Shown here: piece after piece, positions 41,743-52,641 of the stretch | Layout: the number at the start of each line of letters is the position of its first letter | How positions within the stretch are numbered: position 1 is the first letter of the stretch | Assembly: GCA_019009955.1 (NCBI GenBank) | Contig: CM032228.1 | Coordinates: 6,888,001 to 6,952,000 of the forward strand | Source of the DNA: Riptortus pedestris | Taxonomy: Eukaryota > Arthropoda > Insecta > Hemiptera > Alydidae | Direction: 5' to 3' | DNA: 64,000 bases | Notes under the pieces: model-generated | What the model was told of the DNA's origin: nothing | Databases searched by the model: none | The model's input: the letters and a program-made list of their open reading frames with translations, nothing else | Translations under genes and position numbers: made by a program

Positions 41743-43832
41743 CACTCACAGTGTGGTGGCAACACTTACCACTATGAATATTAACGGAATAATTAAAAAT
41801 CTTTCAACCAATTTTTATAGCCTCCCAACGGAAAGCATCTGAATTGTATTATATATGTGTGTGTATATATATAATTTTGAATGTACCTCATTTTTGTAAT
41901 CTTCTGTATAGGATCGATGGACATTTGAAGAAATAAAGAAATGTTTCAAAAATCGCATCATGAGTACAACCTCAATAGACAATTTTCCTTAATGGAAATC
42001 TGCTAAAAAAGGCATTATATAGAAAAAAAATAGATAGAATCTTCGAAACTTAATGTTACAGTTTGCTCAAAATATGTTGATTGCAAGTCATTCTAAGATT
42101 CACTGTAACTACAAACATCTCAATTTAACTTAATAAAACAATAGCTATATTAGTAACAAGAACAGTATAAATTTCATAACCCATATTACGAAAGCAAGGG
42201 GAGAAATCCTGATCTTGTATTACTCGGTGTGTAAAACCGGGTAAAACCCGGTGTGTAAAATTTATGGGTATGTTCTCTGTGCAATATGAATGAATTGGAG
42301 AATACATTTCATTCAAAGCAGTATGTCCAGTACTGCTTAGAAGGCAATTTTTTGCTTCTTCAAAATGATTTTATTTTATTTTTGAATTGTGAAGATTGGC
42401 AGGCATTGTGTAAGTATTTGTATGTCTCACAAAGGTACCAAAAATTCCTAACTGATGACTACAATAATTAAATGTTCTCTGTTTTTGCACTTTCTAAATG
42501 TACTCGTATATGTGTATGAAACCACAAATGAAGAGGTGATTGTGTCATGTTATTGAGAATTTAAGAATTGTCTCACAATTCTTGCAGTATCAAGAAGTAC
42601 CCCTTCCTGTGCTTCTTTTATAATTGTTGTTGGCAGATTTAATTTCTTGGTCTCTGCTATTGTGGTTTTTCGCATGAGTTCGAGTTTTTCGAGTGAGTGC
42701 TCGATATTTTCTTAATTTTTCGTCATTGGATTTTCGAATATTCTCGTCATTGGGTACTGCAATGTCAATAATATCAGCAGTCTTATTGATCTTGTCAATA
42801 ATGAGAATGTCTGGTTTGTTATGTTCAGTTATCATCGCTTCGTCCCAATACATCTTTACATTATATTTTTCCAATTATTTTTGAGGACTATAGAGACAAT
42901 AAGCGACCTTCCTGTCTACCATGCCGAATTTCTCTGCTAGAGCTTAATAGTACGCTTTTGCCACATTATTGTACCTTTGTAAGTATTCGGACCCAGCAAG
43001 TATATCACATCCAGTCGTAATATGTTGAATGGACTCATACGATTTGTTGCATAACCTACATTTGTCTGAGACAGTACTGTCCTTGAGGATATGACATCTG
43101 TATGATCTGACGGCAATCACTTGGTCTTGGATAGCTGTAATGAAAACTTCTGTTTCTAAAAACAGCTTTCCAGACGTCAACCACGCAATAGAATAAGGCG
43201 TCTACCTCTGAGTCATAAAGGCGACTGCAGTAGTGATCATCAAGTTCCTTACTTTGCCATTCTGAAAGAAAATGGGATTCATCTTTAACTTCAGGATTGT
43301 TACTACATTTCAAGTTGTTATTATTACACATTTACATTTGTTACAGGAATGGCTGAAGAGCACAGTGGAACTTGCCGACTTGGTGGGGCTTTACATTGTC
43401 CTGTCAAATATCCCTGGTAAAGGGCATGCAAAGCTGCTGACGGCTGGAATAGGTTGGGCGGGAGCAGAGGCTGCCCTCACTAGGTTCGTACCTCTATGGA
43501 TCGGAGCAAGGGGTGCAGAATTCCACTGGAGATACATTCAAGAGAGTCTTGAGTCAAACATAAACTTGGTAATTTCCTTCACATTTTTTTGTATATCCTT
43601 AATCTGCTAATTTTTGTTAGATTGTTGCCAAACTCGATACTTAAACATTTAGTGTAAAACTAATGAATAGAAAATTTATTGCTTACAAGATTTTACATCT
43701 TGAAGCAAGGTGTTCGCCTCCTATTCACAAACACAATGGCACATGAATAAAAAGCAATAAGTAAAACTACATAAATAAATAAGCTATACAATTCTAGTTA
43801 GTACAATATTAAGTACTTAGTATTAAAAATTT

Positions 43833-43875
<43 letters not shown>

Positions 43876-44897
43876 GTAACCTCTGTCAGTACATTGATTT
43901 TTTTCACGAAATTTCACGATAACTTTTTGTTTCACATGTCATAGACACCATAACTGCATTTTGTTTCTTTTGTGTGTTTGTTTGTTACCTTTTCACGCAT
44001 AAACGGCTGAACCGAATTTTATGAAACTTGGTATGTATATTACAACTAACCCAACTGAGACTTTAGACTATATTAAAATTCTCTGAGATGAACAGGAGTG
44101 GGGGTTGTAAGGGAGGCCTGAAATTAAAAATAGCGATATTTCGTTTCCTATTGGTTTTTCTGCAAGTATGAACATAACAAAAGTTGTTTATTTTGTTATT
44201 TAGAGTAACTTTTGTTATATACACTTTTTTCGTATAACGTATTATAAACGAGATATACGCTAAAACCTATAGCGGAAGTGAGCAATTTTATTTGGCACAA
44301 ACGACTCAACCGAACTAAATAAAACTCGGTGTGTATATTAGCACTAACACCTTCATTATAATAAGCCATACCAACATTTCTAGAAACGGGCAGGAGTGGG
44401 GGTTGTAAGGGAGGCCTGAATTTAAAAATAGTGGTATTTCGTTTTCTATTCGTTTTTCGGCAAATATGAACATAACAAAAGTTGTTAATTTTGTTATTTA
44501 GAGTAACTTTGGTCATATTCATTTTTGTCTTTTAACAAAGTATAAACGAGATATACACTATAATCTAAAGCGGGCACTAACGGCTGAACCGAACATAGCA
44601 AAACTCGGTATGCCAATTAGCATTAATTCTTCCATGATTATAAGCTATATTGAAATTTTTAGGTTAGAACGGGAGTGGGGGTTATAAGGGAGGCCTGAAA
44701 TAAAAATTCGCGATATTTCATTGTCTATTTGTCTACGGGAAATATGACAATTTGGAGGACAGTGAAGACTTACATAAAAAAATAATTTTATTATTAACAA
44801 ATTCCAACAACGGGAATTAACCCTAAACACTGGGACGGGAAAATGTCCAAATATTGTGCAAATTAAAGCCTTGCCAAATACCATCACCATTCAGCCT

Positions 44898-44959
<62 letters not shown>

Positions 44960-45923
44960 TTGCCTACATATAAATGATAGAAAATTAATATGAACCTGAT
45001 TAACACTAGTTGCGTTAATAAAATAAAAGTAATTAGAATTGTGAATTTTTGTTTTTTTGAATTACTCATAAAGCACAAAACTTTGTATTTTAACACTTTT
45101 CTTAACAAATCATTAATTTGACGTAAACTATCTATTTTTAATAAGTCCTCAAATGTTGGGTCATAAATGTGTATACAACAAATCGAATTTGAAAATCAAA
45201 TGTTCTTTGAATGATGTTATATACGTTTTTTCACTATCTTAATTATTAACCGAGATATTTGAATTTTTTAGTCACCGGCCTTTAGAAAACTCCCACTCCT
45301 ACTGTCATAATAACAGTAAGCTGTTATATCATGCAGCACTTTATTTGAAGCCTAAATACCCAATATTGTTCTCATTGCACTTTTACTTTTTGTGATGAAT
45401 GTAAATATTTGACGCATGTGGCTAATTTGTTTAAATGTTTTAGTATAATATAGAATAATCTTTGGGATTTTATATATTAATGTTGTTACTTGTAGAAAAG
45501 GAATGACCCCCTGAAGAGGTGTTGTACAAGCCATGAAACATGTAGGGCAACTCAGAATAAAGTCTGTGCAAAAAAAAAAGGAGTTTTGTTTAGTGACCCT
45601 TGCCAGTAAACTATGAAGATCATATCAAATTTTAAAAAGTGTGTACTGTTTAAAGATGTTATTATTTTGTTTAGGTGCATCACATAACTACAGTCGCACT
45701 GGTCTGGCTGTGGTCTAGGCACGATCTCTCGAAAGCAGCTGTTCCACTAGTTACGGGATTACTCCTCATTTCATCGTACAAGCCTTTGCTCCTACAGTTG
45801 GCTCTCCCTCTGGCCATATGCCCGTGGATAGCTCTCCTCATCAAGGCCGGATACACTCTGACTCTAGCACTGTTCGCTCTCAGAATATACGCTAAACTTG
45901 CTGAGAGCATAGGTATATTTTAG
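35569..45923 (+). CDS. TMEM147: Transmembrane protein 147, complete four-exon gene
   Basis: Exons 35569-35645, 39702-39840, 43347-43568 and 45675-45923 join to 228 aa plus TAG; vertebrate TMEM147 is about 224 aa. Exon 1 starts [16 protein letters not shown], nearly the known N-terminus (HFGNC block), and its CT end plus exon 2 gives [12 protein letters not shown]. Later blocks: [57 protein letters not shown]. The protein is hydrophobic with about seven membrane segments. TMEM147 is an ER multipass protein that works with nicalin and NOMO (the BOS complex) at the Sec61 translocon during membrane protein insertion; that role is family knowledge. Introns of 4.1, 3.5 and 2.1 kb carry SINEs, a mariner, a LINE relic and Helentron/Helitron copies. 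All donors and acceptors are GT-AG with matching phase. No frameshift or stop is seen. Confidence 0.96.
36207..36930 (+). mobile_element. SINE split by an A-tailed insert
   Basis: Head 36207-36377 (CACGTTTGGTAAACCTAG, AGTGGTG) and body 36796-36925 (GTGGTGGGTTTGATTCCTGC ... TAGAAAAGGGTGGTAACC). The two halves align to one SINE once 36378-36795 and one GTGGTG are removed. In TMEM147 intron 1. Confidence 0.78.
36378..36795 (+). mobile_element. Unclassified 418-bp retroposed insert
   Basis: Flanked by GTGGTG (36372-36377, 36796-36801) and ending AAATAAATAAATAAAAT. It is T-rich with a degenerate tandem motif (TTCCATTTCTGTTTTT and variants). The long hydrophobic frames in it are composition artefacts. 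Confidence 0.6.
36935..39700. other. TMEM147 intron 1, right part
   Basis: No recognised repeat or exon. Minus frames at 37623-37946 and 39181-39372 are slightly GC-richer than the surroundings but match nothing known to me. Confidence 0.4.
39702..39840 (+). CDS. TMEM147: TMEM147 exon 2
   Basis: Acceptor TTGTGTTACAG, donor GTAAAG. Encodes [10 protein letters not shown]..., then [13 protein letters not shown]. Ends in phase 0. Confidence 0.96.
40386..41039 (+). pseudogene. Mariner transposase with central deletion
   Basis: Open frame of 217 aa. The N-terminal helix-turn-helix half is good ([37 protein letters not shown]), followed by the conserved WVPHKL. The frame then jumps from NICDSLHM to [20 protein letters not shown] and [10 protein letters not shown]. 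About 125 residues are missing compared with a normal 345-aa protein, including the first two catalytic aspartates; only the third (APSD) remains. It could bind TIR DNA at most and cannot transpose itself. Confidence 0.92.
41119..41225 (+). mobile_element. Young SINE inside the mariner
   Basis: Flanked by TATAAATAAA (41109-41118, 41226-41235). 5' truncated body TCCCACCCTGGCTAGAAAAG to AAAGTGGACGTTAATAAA plus tail. Confidence 0.88.
41645..42007 (-). mobile_element. Helentron-like deletion copy
   Basis: 3' end GTCCATCCTGCAGGGGTTGC, a (CA)n insertion at 41705-41742, then a jump to the 5' end: ACCTCATTTTTGTAATC ... AATGGAAATCTGCTAA. About 360 bp. Confidence 0.83.
42590..43331 (-). pseudogene. 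LINE ORF C-terminus, probably R4/Dong-like with RLE endonuclease
   Basis: Minus frames in order: [40 protein letters not shown]; a [18 protein letters not shown] zinc motif (CX2C...HX4C); then [20 protein letters not shown] and IAVPN...EKLRKY. The zinc motif followed by PD...D...K fits the restriction-like endonuclease of R2/R4/Dong/NeSL elements. At least two frameshifts. It lies directly upstream of TMEM147 exon 3. Confidence 0.75.
43347..43568 (+). CDS. TMEM147: TMEM147 exon 3
   Basis: Acceptor TTTGTTACAG, donor GTAATT; 74 codons. Core block with LADLVGL and [14 protein letters not shown] relic on the other strand ends just upstream of the acceptor. Confidence 0.97.
43836..44956 (+). mobile_element. 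Helitron copy, nearly full length
   Basis: (TA)n start, AAATTGTAACCTCTGTCAG, then three tandem units beginning at about 44091, 44390 and 44671 (CAGGAGTGGGGGTTGTAAGG type). Stops at CCATTCAGCCTCAAAT where a second (TA)n replaces the 3' hairpin. In TMEM147 intron 3. Confidence 0.82.
45230..45420 (+). repeat. Helentron interior fragment
   Basis: TTAACCGAGATATTTGAATTT, ACTCCCACTCCTACTGTC, AGCTGTTATATCATGCAGCAC: plus-orientation interior, no ends. Confidence 0.65.
45485..45560 (+). repeat. Possible Penelope-like terminal fragment
   Basis: CCCCTGAAGAGGTGTTG...CATGAAACATGTAGGG with a following AATAAAG resembles the CTGAAGA...GAAACATG text common in Penelope-like element ends. Only about 75 bp, so tentative. 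Confidence 0.35.
45675..45923 (+). CDS. TMEM147: TMEM147 exon 4 (terminal)
   Basis: Acceptor TTTGTTTAG; 82 codons to TAG at 45921-45923. [18 protein letters not shown] followed by hydrophobic helices, as in the family C-terminus. Confidence 0.95.
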   Translation: MHHITTVALVWLWSRHDLSKAAVPLVTGLLLISSYKPLLLQLALPLAICPWIALLIKAGYTLTLALFALRIYAKLAESIGIF

Positions 45924-46431
45924 AAATTAGCATATACGAATTTGTTCTGTTCGTTAATTTATTAGGGAATTTTGTGCTCCATTTTTTGTACGTATTAGAT
46001 TTCAAATTAGTATTTATAGGGTAAAGGTATCATGTTTCAATGATAATTCTGAAGTGGTTTATAAGTGCTCAGTCAATACTTAGCAAGTATTGAGACTTAG
46101 ATATAAATTAATAAATCAAAACCTCTGTTATCCAAAATAATGACCCTTGTTATTGATACAAGAAACTTAAGATAATTAGGGATGTATTGAAAAGTCAGTT
46201 TTTTTACGTTCTATTGTATATCAATTGCATTATTGAGACCTGAAGATATTAAAGAGGGCAGGAGTATTTTAGTGAGTAAAATCACTATTCGGCAATTCTA
46301 CACATATCAGTTACGTACATGGGGATTGCGTTCTAAACTTAATTTAGCTATGATATTACCGGGGTTCGGGGTTAGTTGGTCTCATTTCCATTCATCCTGT
46401 ATACCTCAGTATCTCAGGGAATAGCTATGTG

Positions 46432-46437
46432 AATAAA
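46432..46437 (+). promoter_or_regulatory. Candidate TMEM147 polyadenylation signal
   Basis: AATAAA about 0.5 kb after the stop and just before a Helentron copy (46513). Position is plausible but the motif is common here. Confidence 0.3.
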
Positions 46438-46512
46438 GAAATAAGAATCTCCACAATATAGAAAAGGCAAACCTGAATGCTTGTAATAATAGGGTGCCAT
46501 TTGCATTTTTTT

Positions 46513-47426
46513 AAGCAGATTTCCCTTAAGGGAAATCAGCTATTGAGGTCGTACTCCTGACACGATTTGAGGTCAATTCAAAACTGTATATATATAGATC
46601 TATCTATATATTTGTCTGTTACCGCTCAAGCGGTCGCAATTTTTGTTTGATCGTTACCAAACTCAATATTTAGTCGTTTTATGTAAAAAGAAAGATCAAG
46701 TTTGTTAACAGCTGAAATCTGAACAGTGGAGGGGGGGTTAGAGTGGAGGAATTTTGAAACTTTGAAATATCTCTGTTAATATATGTCGGATTGCAAAGTT
46801 GTTTAGAAACAATCCTATTGAAAATAAAATTTACTATAAATATAGTTCTTTACATATTTTCTTTACAATGAGTATTAATGGAGATATTTGGATTTCATAG
46901 TTTTCCGCTTTCAGGAAACCCCCACTCCTACTAGTGTCATATTTATAATAAGCTGATCTTGAACCACTTCCTTAAAAGGTTAATTACCAAATATTGTTAT
47001 AAACATACCTTTATTATACGAGATAGAAACAAATACGTTCTGTAATATCCCCCTCACTTCTTTTGTTCTTGGATTATTAAAATCTGAGTGATTGAGATAG
47101 AAATTATTCTGATTCATTTGAAATTACTCCACTAGCTATAGTAAATAGCTTTCAATAAAATTAATATGTTTTATTTGGATATATTTCATAAATTGTTCAT
47201 ATTTCCGGTCTAGAATAATTCTATCTATTCGGCGCTGTGAAGTTGGCTGCTCTGTTTGTTTACAATTCAGACGTTTATTAACTTGTAAATTGTCTGAATG
47301 ATTTCTTATTGCCGTTTGTATTTATTCCCTTAACATTCACGGTGGTGTTACCAGTATGTAGATTTATCTATTGTAAACCTTCACGTGGGAAATCTGCTTA
47401 GTTTACGCAGCCCCTGCATGACATAC
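46513..47426 (+). mobile_element. Helentron-like copy, near full length
   Basis: 5' end AAGCAGATTTCCCTTAAGGG, then AAATCAGC; 3' end GGGAAATCTGCTTAG, TTTACGCAGCCCCTGC, ATGACATAC, T run. 914 bp, long subfamily. Confidence 0.88.
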
Positions 47427-47429
47427 TTT

Positions 47430-48276
47430 TTTTTAATAGCCGTTAAAACAAAATTGGGGTAAATTTAGGAAATCTTTATTTTGAGAGCATTAAGTAAAAT
47501 AATTGGGAGGGGTATATACAATGCAAGGTTGGATAACAGAGGTTCCACTGTAATGATATTATGTGTTACTAGAAACCATTCTTATTTCAAACTATTTTCC
47601 TTGTTTGATTATTTGTATATTTATTTATGATATCTGCAATTTCTTAATTTATTGTTTGCAAGAAAAAGGTTATATTTTTATTATTCAATTGATAGAAACT
47701 TTTTCTTGTCTTTTCTTCATTTTTTAATATGTGGTCTTAACTGATCAGTGATTAGTGTTGTAATTAATTGGATGTCAAAGGAAAGAAAAAAAATCCAAAG
47801 ATAGGTTACTACTATGATTCTTAATTTATCAAACTTTGACCTACTGAGTTCTATATGTATTTACAATGTAAAAAAATGTTTCTTAGAAATGAATAACAAA
47901 ATATTCAATAGATGCCTGAGGTATTAAACTATGCATTTCGATTGTATTTATTTGTATTTGTATTTAGTTTTCTGTATGTTTGTAGAAATGTAACATTTAA
48001 TGAAATCCTAGATTTTCCCCATAAACCTGATTATTACATTTGTCATAAGCTCTAAATTAATTTTTTTGTATTTATTATTTTTAAAATAATATTAAACTGA
48101 TATCGGAAGAAAAAATAGTTATTAATTTTGATTATGGCAGTTGAATTAAAGATTTTTACAGATTCTAAGAGTTCATTATGCCTTGAAATCTTTTTAATTA
48201 TTTTATGACGAGTATTTTAATTTCTATAAAAATGAAAGTAGAAGCATATGACAGTTTATACTTTCTCCTTTTGTAC
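47430..48276. other. Intergenic, no feature recognised
   Basis: AT-rich, no coding frame or repeat match seen. Confidence 0.4.
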
Positions 48277-48280
48277 ATAT

Positions 48281-48790
48281 TGTTGCGAAAATTAAGTACA
48301 TGAAAAATTAAATAGGGTTAATCACATATTTAAGAAGTACGAAGGAGATGAAAGGAGCCAACCGATGAAGGACTATTGGCGCCCGAAGTGTCAACTGGGG
48401 CCGGGGACCGTTCTAGGCTATGTGTCTAGTCCCTTCTGGGCATTCTGATTGATGTTTGCAGACAAGCTACAAAAGGGACCCAGCCCGTCCCGAGTTAGTT
48501 TAGTTTGTTCTCAGCTCTCTTCAAGTGAACAAGCGTTCAGTGCAGCTTTAGTGACCAGTGCATTTTAGTTGCAGAGTGGTAAAGTGTTTTTATGTGAAGA
48601 ACAGTGTTGTGCCGTGACTCTGTAAAGAACAGTATAGTGCCGTGTTTAAGACAGTGCAGTGCCGTGTTTTTGTGAACTTCAGTGATTGTGAGTGAGTTAT
48701 TGGACTGTGTAATAATAAAAATAGTGAAGCTATCAGTGCATACTGTGAGTAGTAATTAAGATTATTACTGACTTTGTAATAAAGGTAACA
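48281..48790 (+). mobile_element. Solo LTR (Gypsy-like target)
   Basis: 510 bp starting TGTTGCGAAAATTAAG and ending AAAGGTAACA, flanked by ATAT (48277-48280, 48791-48794). Has a GC-rich middle (GGGGCCGGGGACCGTTC), a TACAAAAG TATA-like box and AATAAAAATAG. No internal region or partner LTR. Related to the copies at 6083 and 14186. Confidence 0.82.
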
Positions 48791-49010
48791 ATATTATGAA
48801 AGATAATGAATGGAATAGATGGGAAAAACAAATAAAGTTTTGAAAAGTATAAGAATTCCTGTCAATGGTCTTTTGTGGGATTTAGCAGAAAGGTTTCTAG
48901 GAGAGTACCAGAGCTAATATTAGTCAGATTGGGTATTTATGGCAACATAAGTAATTGTGCTAATTTTCAAATTTATATCTTAAGAAATTGTTTGTTACAA
49001 ATGTAAAAAA

Positions 49011-49053
49011 AGTCTGCCACGCAGGCGCTGCGTAAACTAAACAGATTTCCTGC
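49011..49053 (-). mobile_element. Helentron 3' end stub fused to a Helitron
   Basis: GTCTGCCACGCAGGCGCTGC, GTAAACTAAACAGATTTCC, then directly Helitron text (TTACAACTTTTTTCATATGC). Confidence 0.7.
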
Positions 49054-49640
49054 TTACAACTTTTTTCATATGCAAATTTGCAGAAAACCCTCTGCAAAAC
49101 GGCCTCCCGTACAACCCCCCCTCCTGTCCGTCCCTATAAATGTTGCTATGGCTTATTAAATGAAGGCGTTAATGCTAATACACATACCGAGTTTTATTTA
49201 CTTCGGTTGAGTCTCTTGTGCCAAATAAAATCGCTCAATTCCACTATAGGGTTTAGTGTATATCTCGTTTATAATACATTATACGAAAAAAAGTGTATAT
49301 AACAAAAGTTACTCGAAATAACAAAATAAACAACTCTTATTATGTTCATACTTTCCAAAAAACCAATAGGAAAAAAATATCGCTATTTTAATTTCAGGCC
49401 TCCCTTATAAATAGCCTAAAGTCTAAGTTGGGCTAGTAGTAATATACATACAAAGTTTCGTATAATTCGGTTCTGCTGTTTATTTGTGAAAAGGTAACAA
49501 ACAAATAAACAAACATACACGAAAGAAACAAAATGCAGTTATGGTGTTTATGACATGTGAAACGAAAAGTTATCGTGAAATTTTGAGAAAAAAATCAATG
49601 TACAGATAGAGGTTACAATTTATATATATAATTGTGTTGA
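49054..49640 (-). mobile_element. Helitron 5' part, minus orientation
   Basis: Two repeat units and the reversed 5' region (AACGAAAAGTTATCGTG, AGAGGTTACAATTTATATAT). The 3' end of the element is absent. Confidence 0.78.
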
Positions 49641-49668
49641 TGTTTTCGACCAGGTTATATTTATATAT

Positions 49669-49873
49669 GGTGTTGTTATTCTTTTTGTAGTTTTGGTCAA
49701 TGTTGGTGAAATGAATCTTAGTTTATGCCGATATTTCGAGAATCTTTATTTTCTCTTCTTCAGGGCAAGACTAAAGATACTTAAAAACTATTACACATAA
49801 CTATTGCACTTAGGACTAGGGTTGGTGTCATAGACACCAACATTGACCAAAACTCCAAGAAGAATAACAACAC
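49669..49873. mobile_element. Unclassified element with 40-bp inverted repeats
   Basis: GGTGTTGTTATTCTTTTTGT... (49669-49708) is inverted at 49834-49873 (...AAGAAGAATAACAACAC) with few mismatches; 205 bp in all. The interior GAATCTTTATTTTCTCTTC, TTCAGGGC resembles Penelope-like end text. Confidence 0.55.
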
Positions 49874-49962
49874 AATATATATATATATATATATACATAT
49901 ACACACACACACACACACACACACGCACGCCCGCACCCACACACACACAGACATACACACAC

Positions 49963-50075
49963 GTTTGGAACGGATCTCATTTTCATCCATCTCCTGGGTA
50001 AGATCGGCGGAAATTTGAATATTTTTTTTTAAAACGACCTCAGTAGCTGATTTTCCTTCAGGGAAATAGATTTCT
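49963..50075 (-). mobile_element. Helentron 5' end fragment
   Basis: GAACGGATCTCATTTTCATCC ... CTCAGTAGCTGATTTTCCTTC then AGGGAAATAG; preceded by (TA)n and CA-rich repeats. Confidence 0.7.
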
Positions 50076-50633
50076 ATAAGTAATTACGTCAAAGGTTCTA
50101 ATATATTAAAAAAAAAAAATTTTAGCACAAGCGACGAATTGCAGGGAACTCGTTTCATGGTCCGAAAAAGAACAAAAAATTAGCCATTGATATTTATTTA
50201 ATGTTAGTAAGTTATTTAATTAAGTTCTTTTGAAACCATCTAACTACTAGTCGCTGGAATACTATAAGGACTGAACCACTGTCTGCTGGATGGATCCTTC
50301 CATTCCGAAACCCTTACCCCTCAACTACTCTTTCAGATAAGGTAAGTATATTTATATTAGTATTGGGTTCCAGGGAGAAAGGCTATATTTGCCGAGATTA
50401 AATACAGTAATTCCTGAAAATAGTAGTAATTGTCTCTAGACAGCTGAATATCTTTGCTTTTACAAAGGCGTGTGGTTTAGACAAAACAACTTGATAAAGT
50501 TATGATTTTCATGATTGTGAAGAATGATGATAATTATGGTCCTATGTTGATGTCAGATGAGTTTACAGATCCATGACCAATTTTTTTTAACTCCAATAAG
50601 TTATTTTTCACGTTTCAGACCGGCTGAAAAAAA

Positions 50634-51544
50634 GTCCATCACGCAGGGGCTGCGTAAAAAAAAGCAGATTTCCCACGCGAAGTTTAATAACAGATAAAAC
50701 TACATACTGCTAACACAACATCACCCTGAAAATTAAGTGAATGAATACAAATTGTAAAAAGAAATCTTTCCTCTCCCTTTCTGTCTGAAATGTAAACAAA
50801 CAGGTCAGCCAACGCTTACAGGAAAGAAAAACTATAACTGAAACTTATCAGAATATAACATATTAATTTTATTGAAAACTATTTTAATATATCAAGTACT
50901 GTAATTTATAATGAATCACAATACGTTTTATGTCAATCAATCAAATTTTAGTAGTCCAAGACTGGGGTTGGGTCACAGGAACATATTTGTATATATATCT
51001 CATACAATGAAGGTCTCTTGAAAACAATATTTGGTATTCAAGCTTCGAATGATGTGGTTTATTATATAACACAGTATTGTTTATGTAACGCGAGTAGAAA
51101 TGGGGGTATATTGAAGGCTGAAATCTGAAAAATGCAAATATCTTGGCTAATATTCAAGATAGAGAACAAATGCATAAGGCAACATTTATAGTAAATTTAA
51201 TTGGCAATAAAATTGATTCAATACACTTTTTTGATCCTACTTATGGTAACAGAGATCTTTCGAAATTCCTCTCTAAACCCCCCCCCCTCCCACTGGTCCA
51301 ATTTCAGCGTTAATAAACTTGATCTTTCTTTTTACATAAATCGACTAAATATCGAGTTTAGTAACGATCAAACAAAATTTGTGACCGCTAGAGCGGTAAC
51401 AGACAAATATATATATATATATATATATACAGTTTTGAAAGGACCTCATTTTTGTCGTCTACTAGGTAGGATCGATGGACATTTGAAGAAAAATTTCGCA
51501 AAATGTCGTCCAATAGTTGATTTCCCTCGAGGGAAATCTGCTAA
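50634..51544 (-). mobile_element. Helentron-like copy, near full length
   Basis: Left GTCCATCACGCAGGGGCTGC; (TA)n at 51408-51429; right GATTTCCCTCGAGGGAAATC (a palindrome kept by compensating changes), TGCTAA. 911 bp. Confidence 0.88.
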
Positions 51545-52547
51545 AAATCCACTAATGTCAGAATGAGTGATCTGGTTGGCCACTCAATGCGTAAGTTGCC
51601 ACCGACACCGCTTGGGGAAAACATTCCGTCAAGCTGCAGCCATATTTCAATTCTTTGTAACAGGGGTATGTCTTCTAAAAACTTATAAATTATTTATTTA
51701 TTAAGCGGCTGAAGACATCACCACGTAATGTTTCGTCAAAAAAAATATATGCCGGTGATATTAGTGCTCATTGAGTCCAGAAAAATGTCCTAGACGGCGT
51801 GTTGCGGTCTCGGGCTCCTCCAGGCCTCTTTGATAAATGTAAGACGGCTGGATATAAGGTGAGTCCCTGAGAAGCCAGAGCGATACGGAACTGGCGTCGT
51901 TAGCAGAGGGAAGCACTAGACTGACTCACTTTTACAGCCAACTACCTCGGAAAAATTAAGCAAGGCAATGTTGGCAGCGCCGGAGACTCCAATTTTACTG
52001 CAAGTTCCGCTACAGGCTAATCCCAAAAAATTAAATGAATGAACTGTGTAAGAATTAGCGTTCAGTCCTAAAACGTTATTTAGAATTGAAGGGTTCGCTG
52101 CAAAAAGGAGGTAGCTCCATCCCATAGCTGTTGGGAGTTATAAACACTTTCTTGTGCCAAAAAAAAAAAACCTCTTTTATTTGGCCCCAAAAGGATGCAG
52201 CTCTCAATCGTTATGATGTTATTTTCGTTATAATGATGTTATTTTCGTATTTTATGTTATTCGTTATAATGATGTTATTTTCTGTTCGTAAAACCAATAA
52301 TTTTGCTGTACTTTATTTTCAGTTTTCTTTGAATAAAAAATACATAATAATAGTACATTCTATTTATTTTTACACTTTTTTCCAAGACATGACATATTCC
52401 TCCATTCCTCATATTCCATTCTTTTGGGCGAAAAAGAGGTAGCTCCAAGGATAATCCACGTATCACCAACATTTGGATGATGTTTTTTGAATGAAAATAC
52501 TGTTCTAATATGTAAACAACATAATTGAAGGTAAGCAACAACAATCC
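51545..52547. other. Unassigned 1-kb stretch
   Basis: GC content rises between about 51545 and 52130. Minus frame 51916-52125 and the text GGTAGCTCCA at 52110 and 52439 recur, but no family is recognised. Contains a TTATTTTCGTTATAATGATG tandem patch near 52215-52280. Confidence 0.4.
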
Positions 52548-52579
52548 TACCCAGGAGATGACGAAAATGAGGTCCGTTC

Positions 52580-52629
<50 letters not shown>

Positions 52630-52641
52630 ATATATATATAA
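52548..52641 (+). mobile_element. Helentron 5' interior fragment plus (TA)n
   Basis: CCTACCCAGGAGATGACGAA, AATGAGGTCCGTTCAAAAT, then (TA)n running into the next, inverted copy. Confidence 0.75.
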
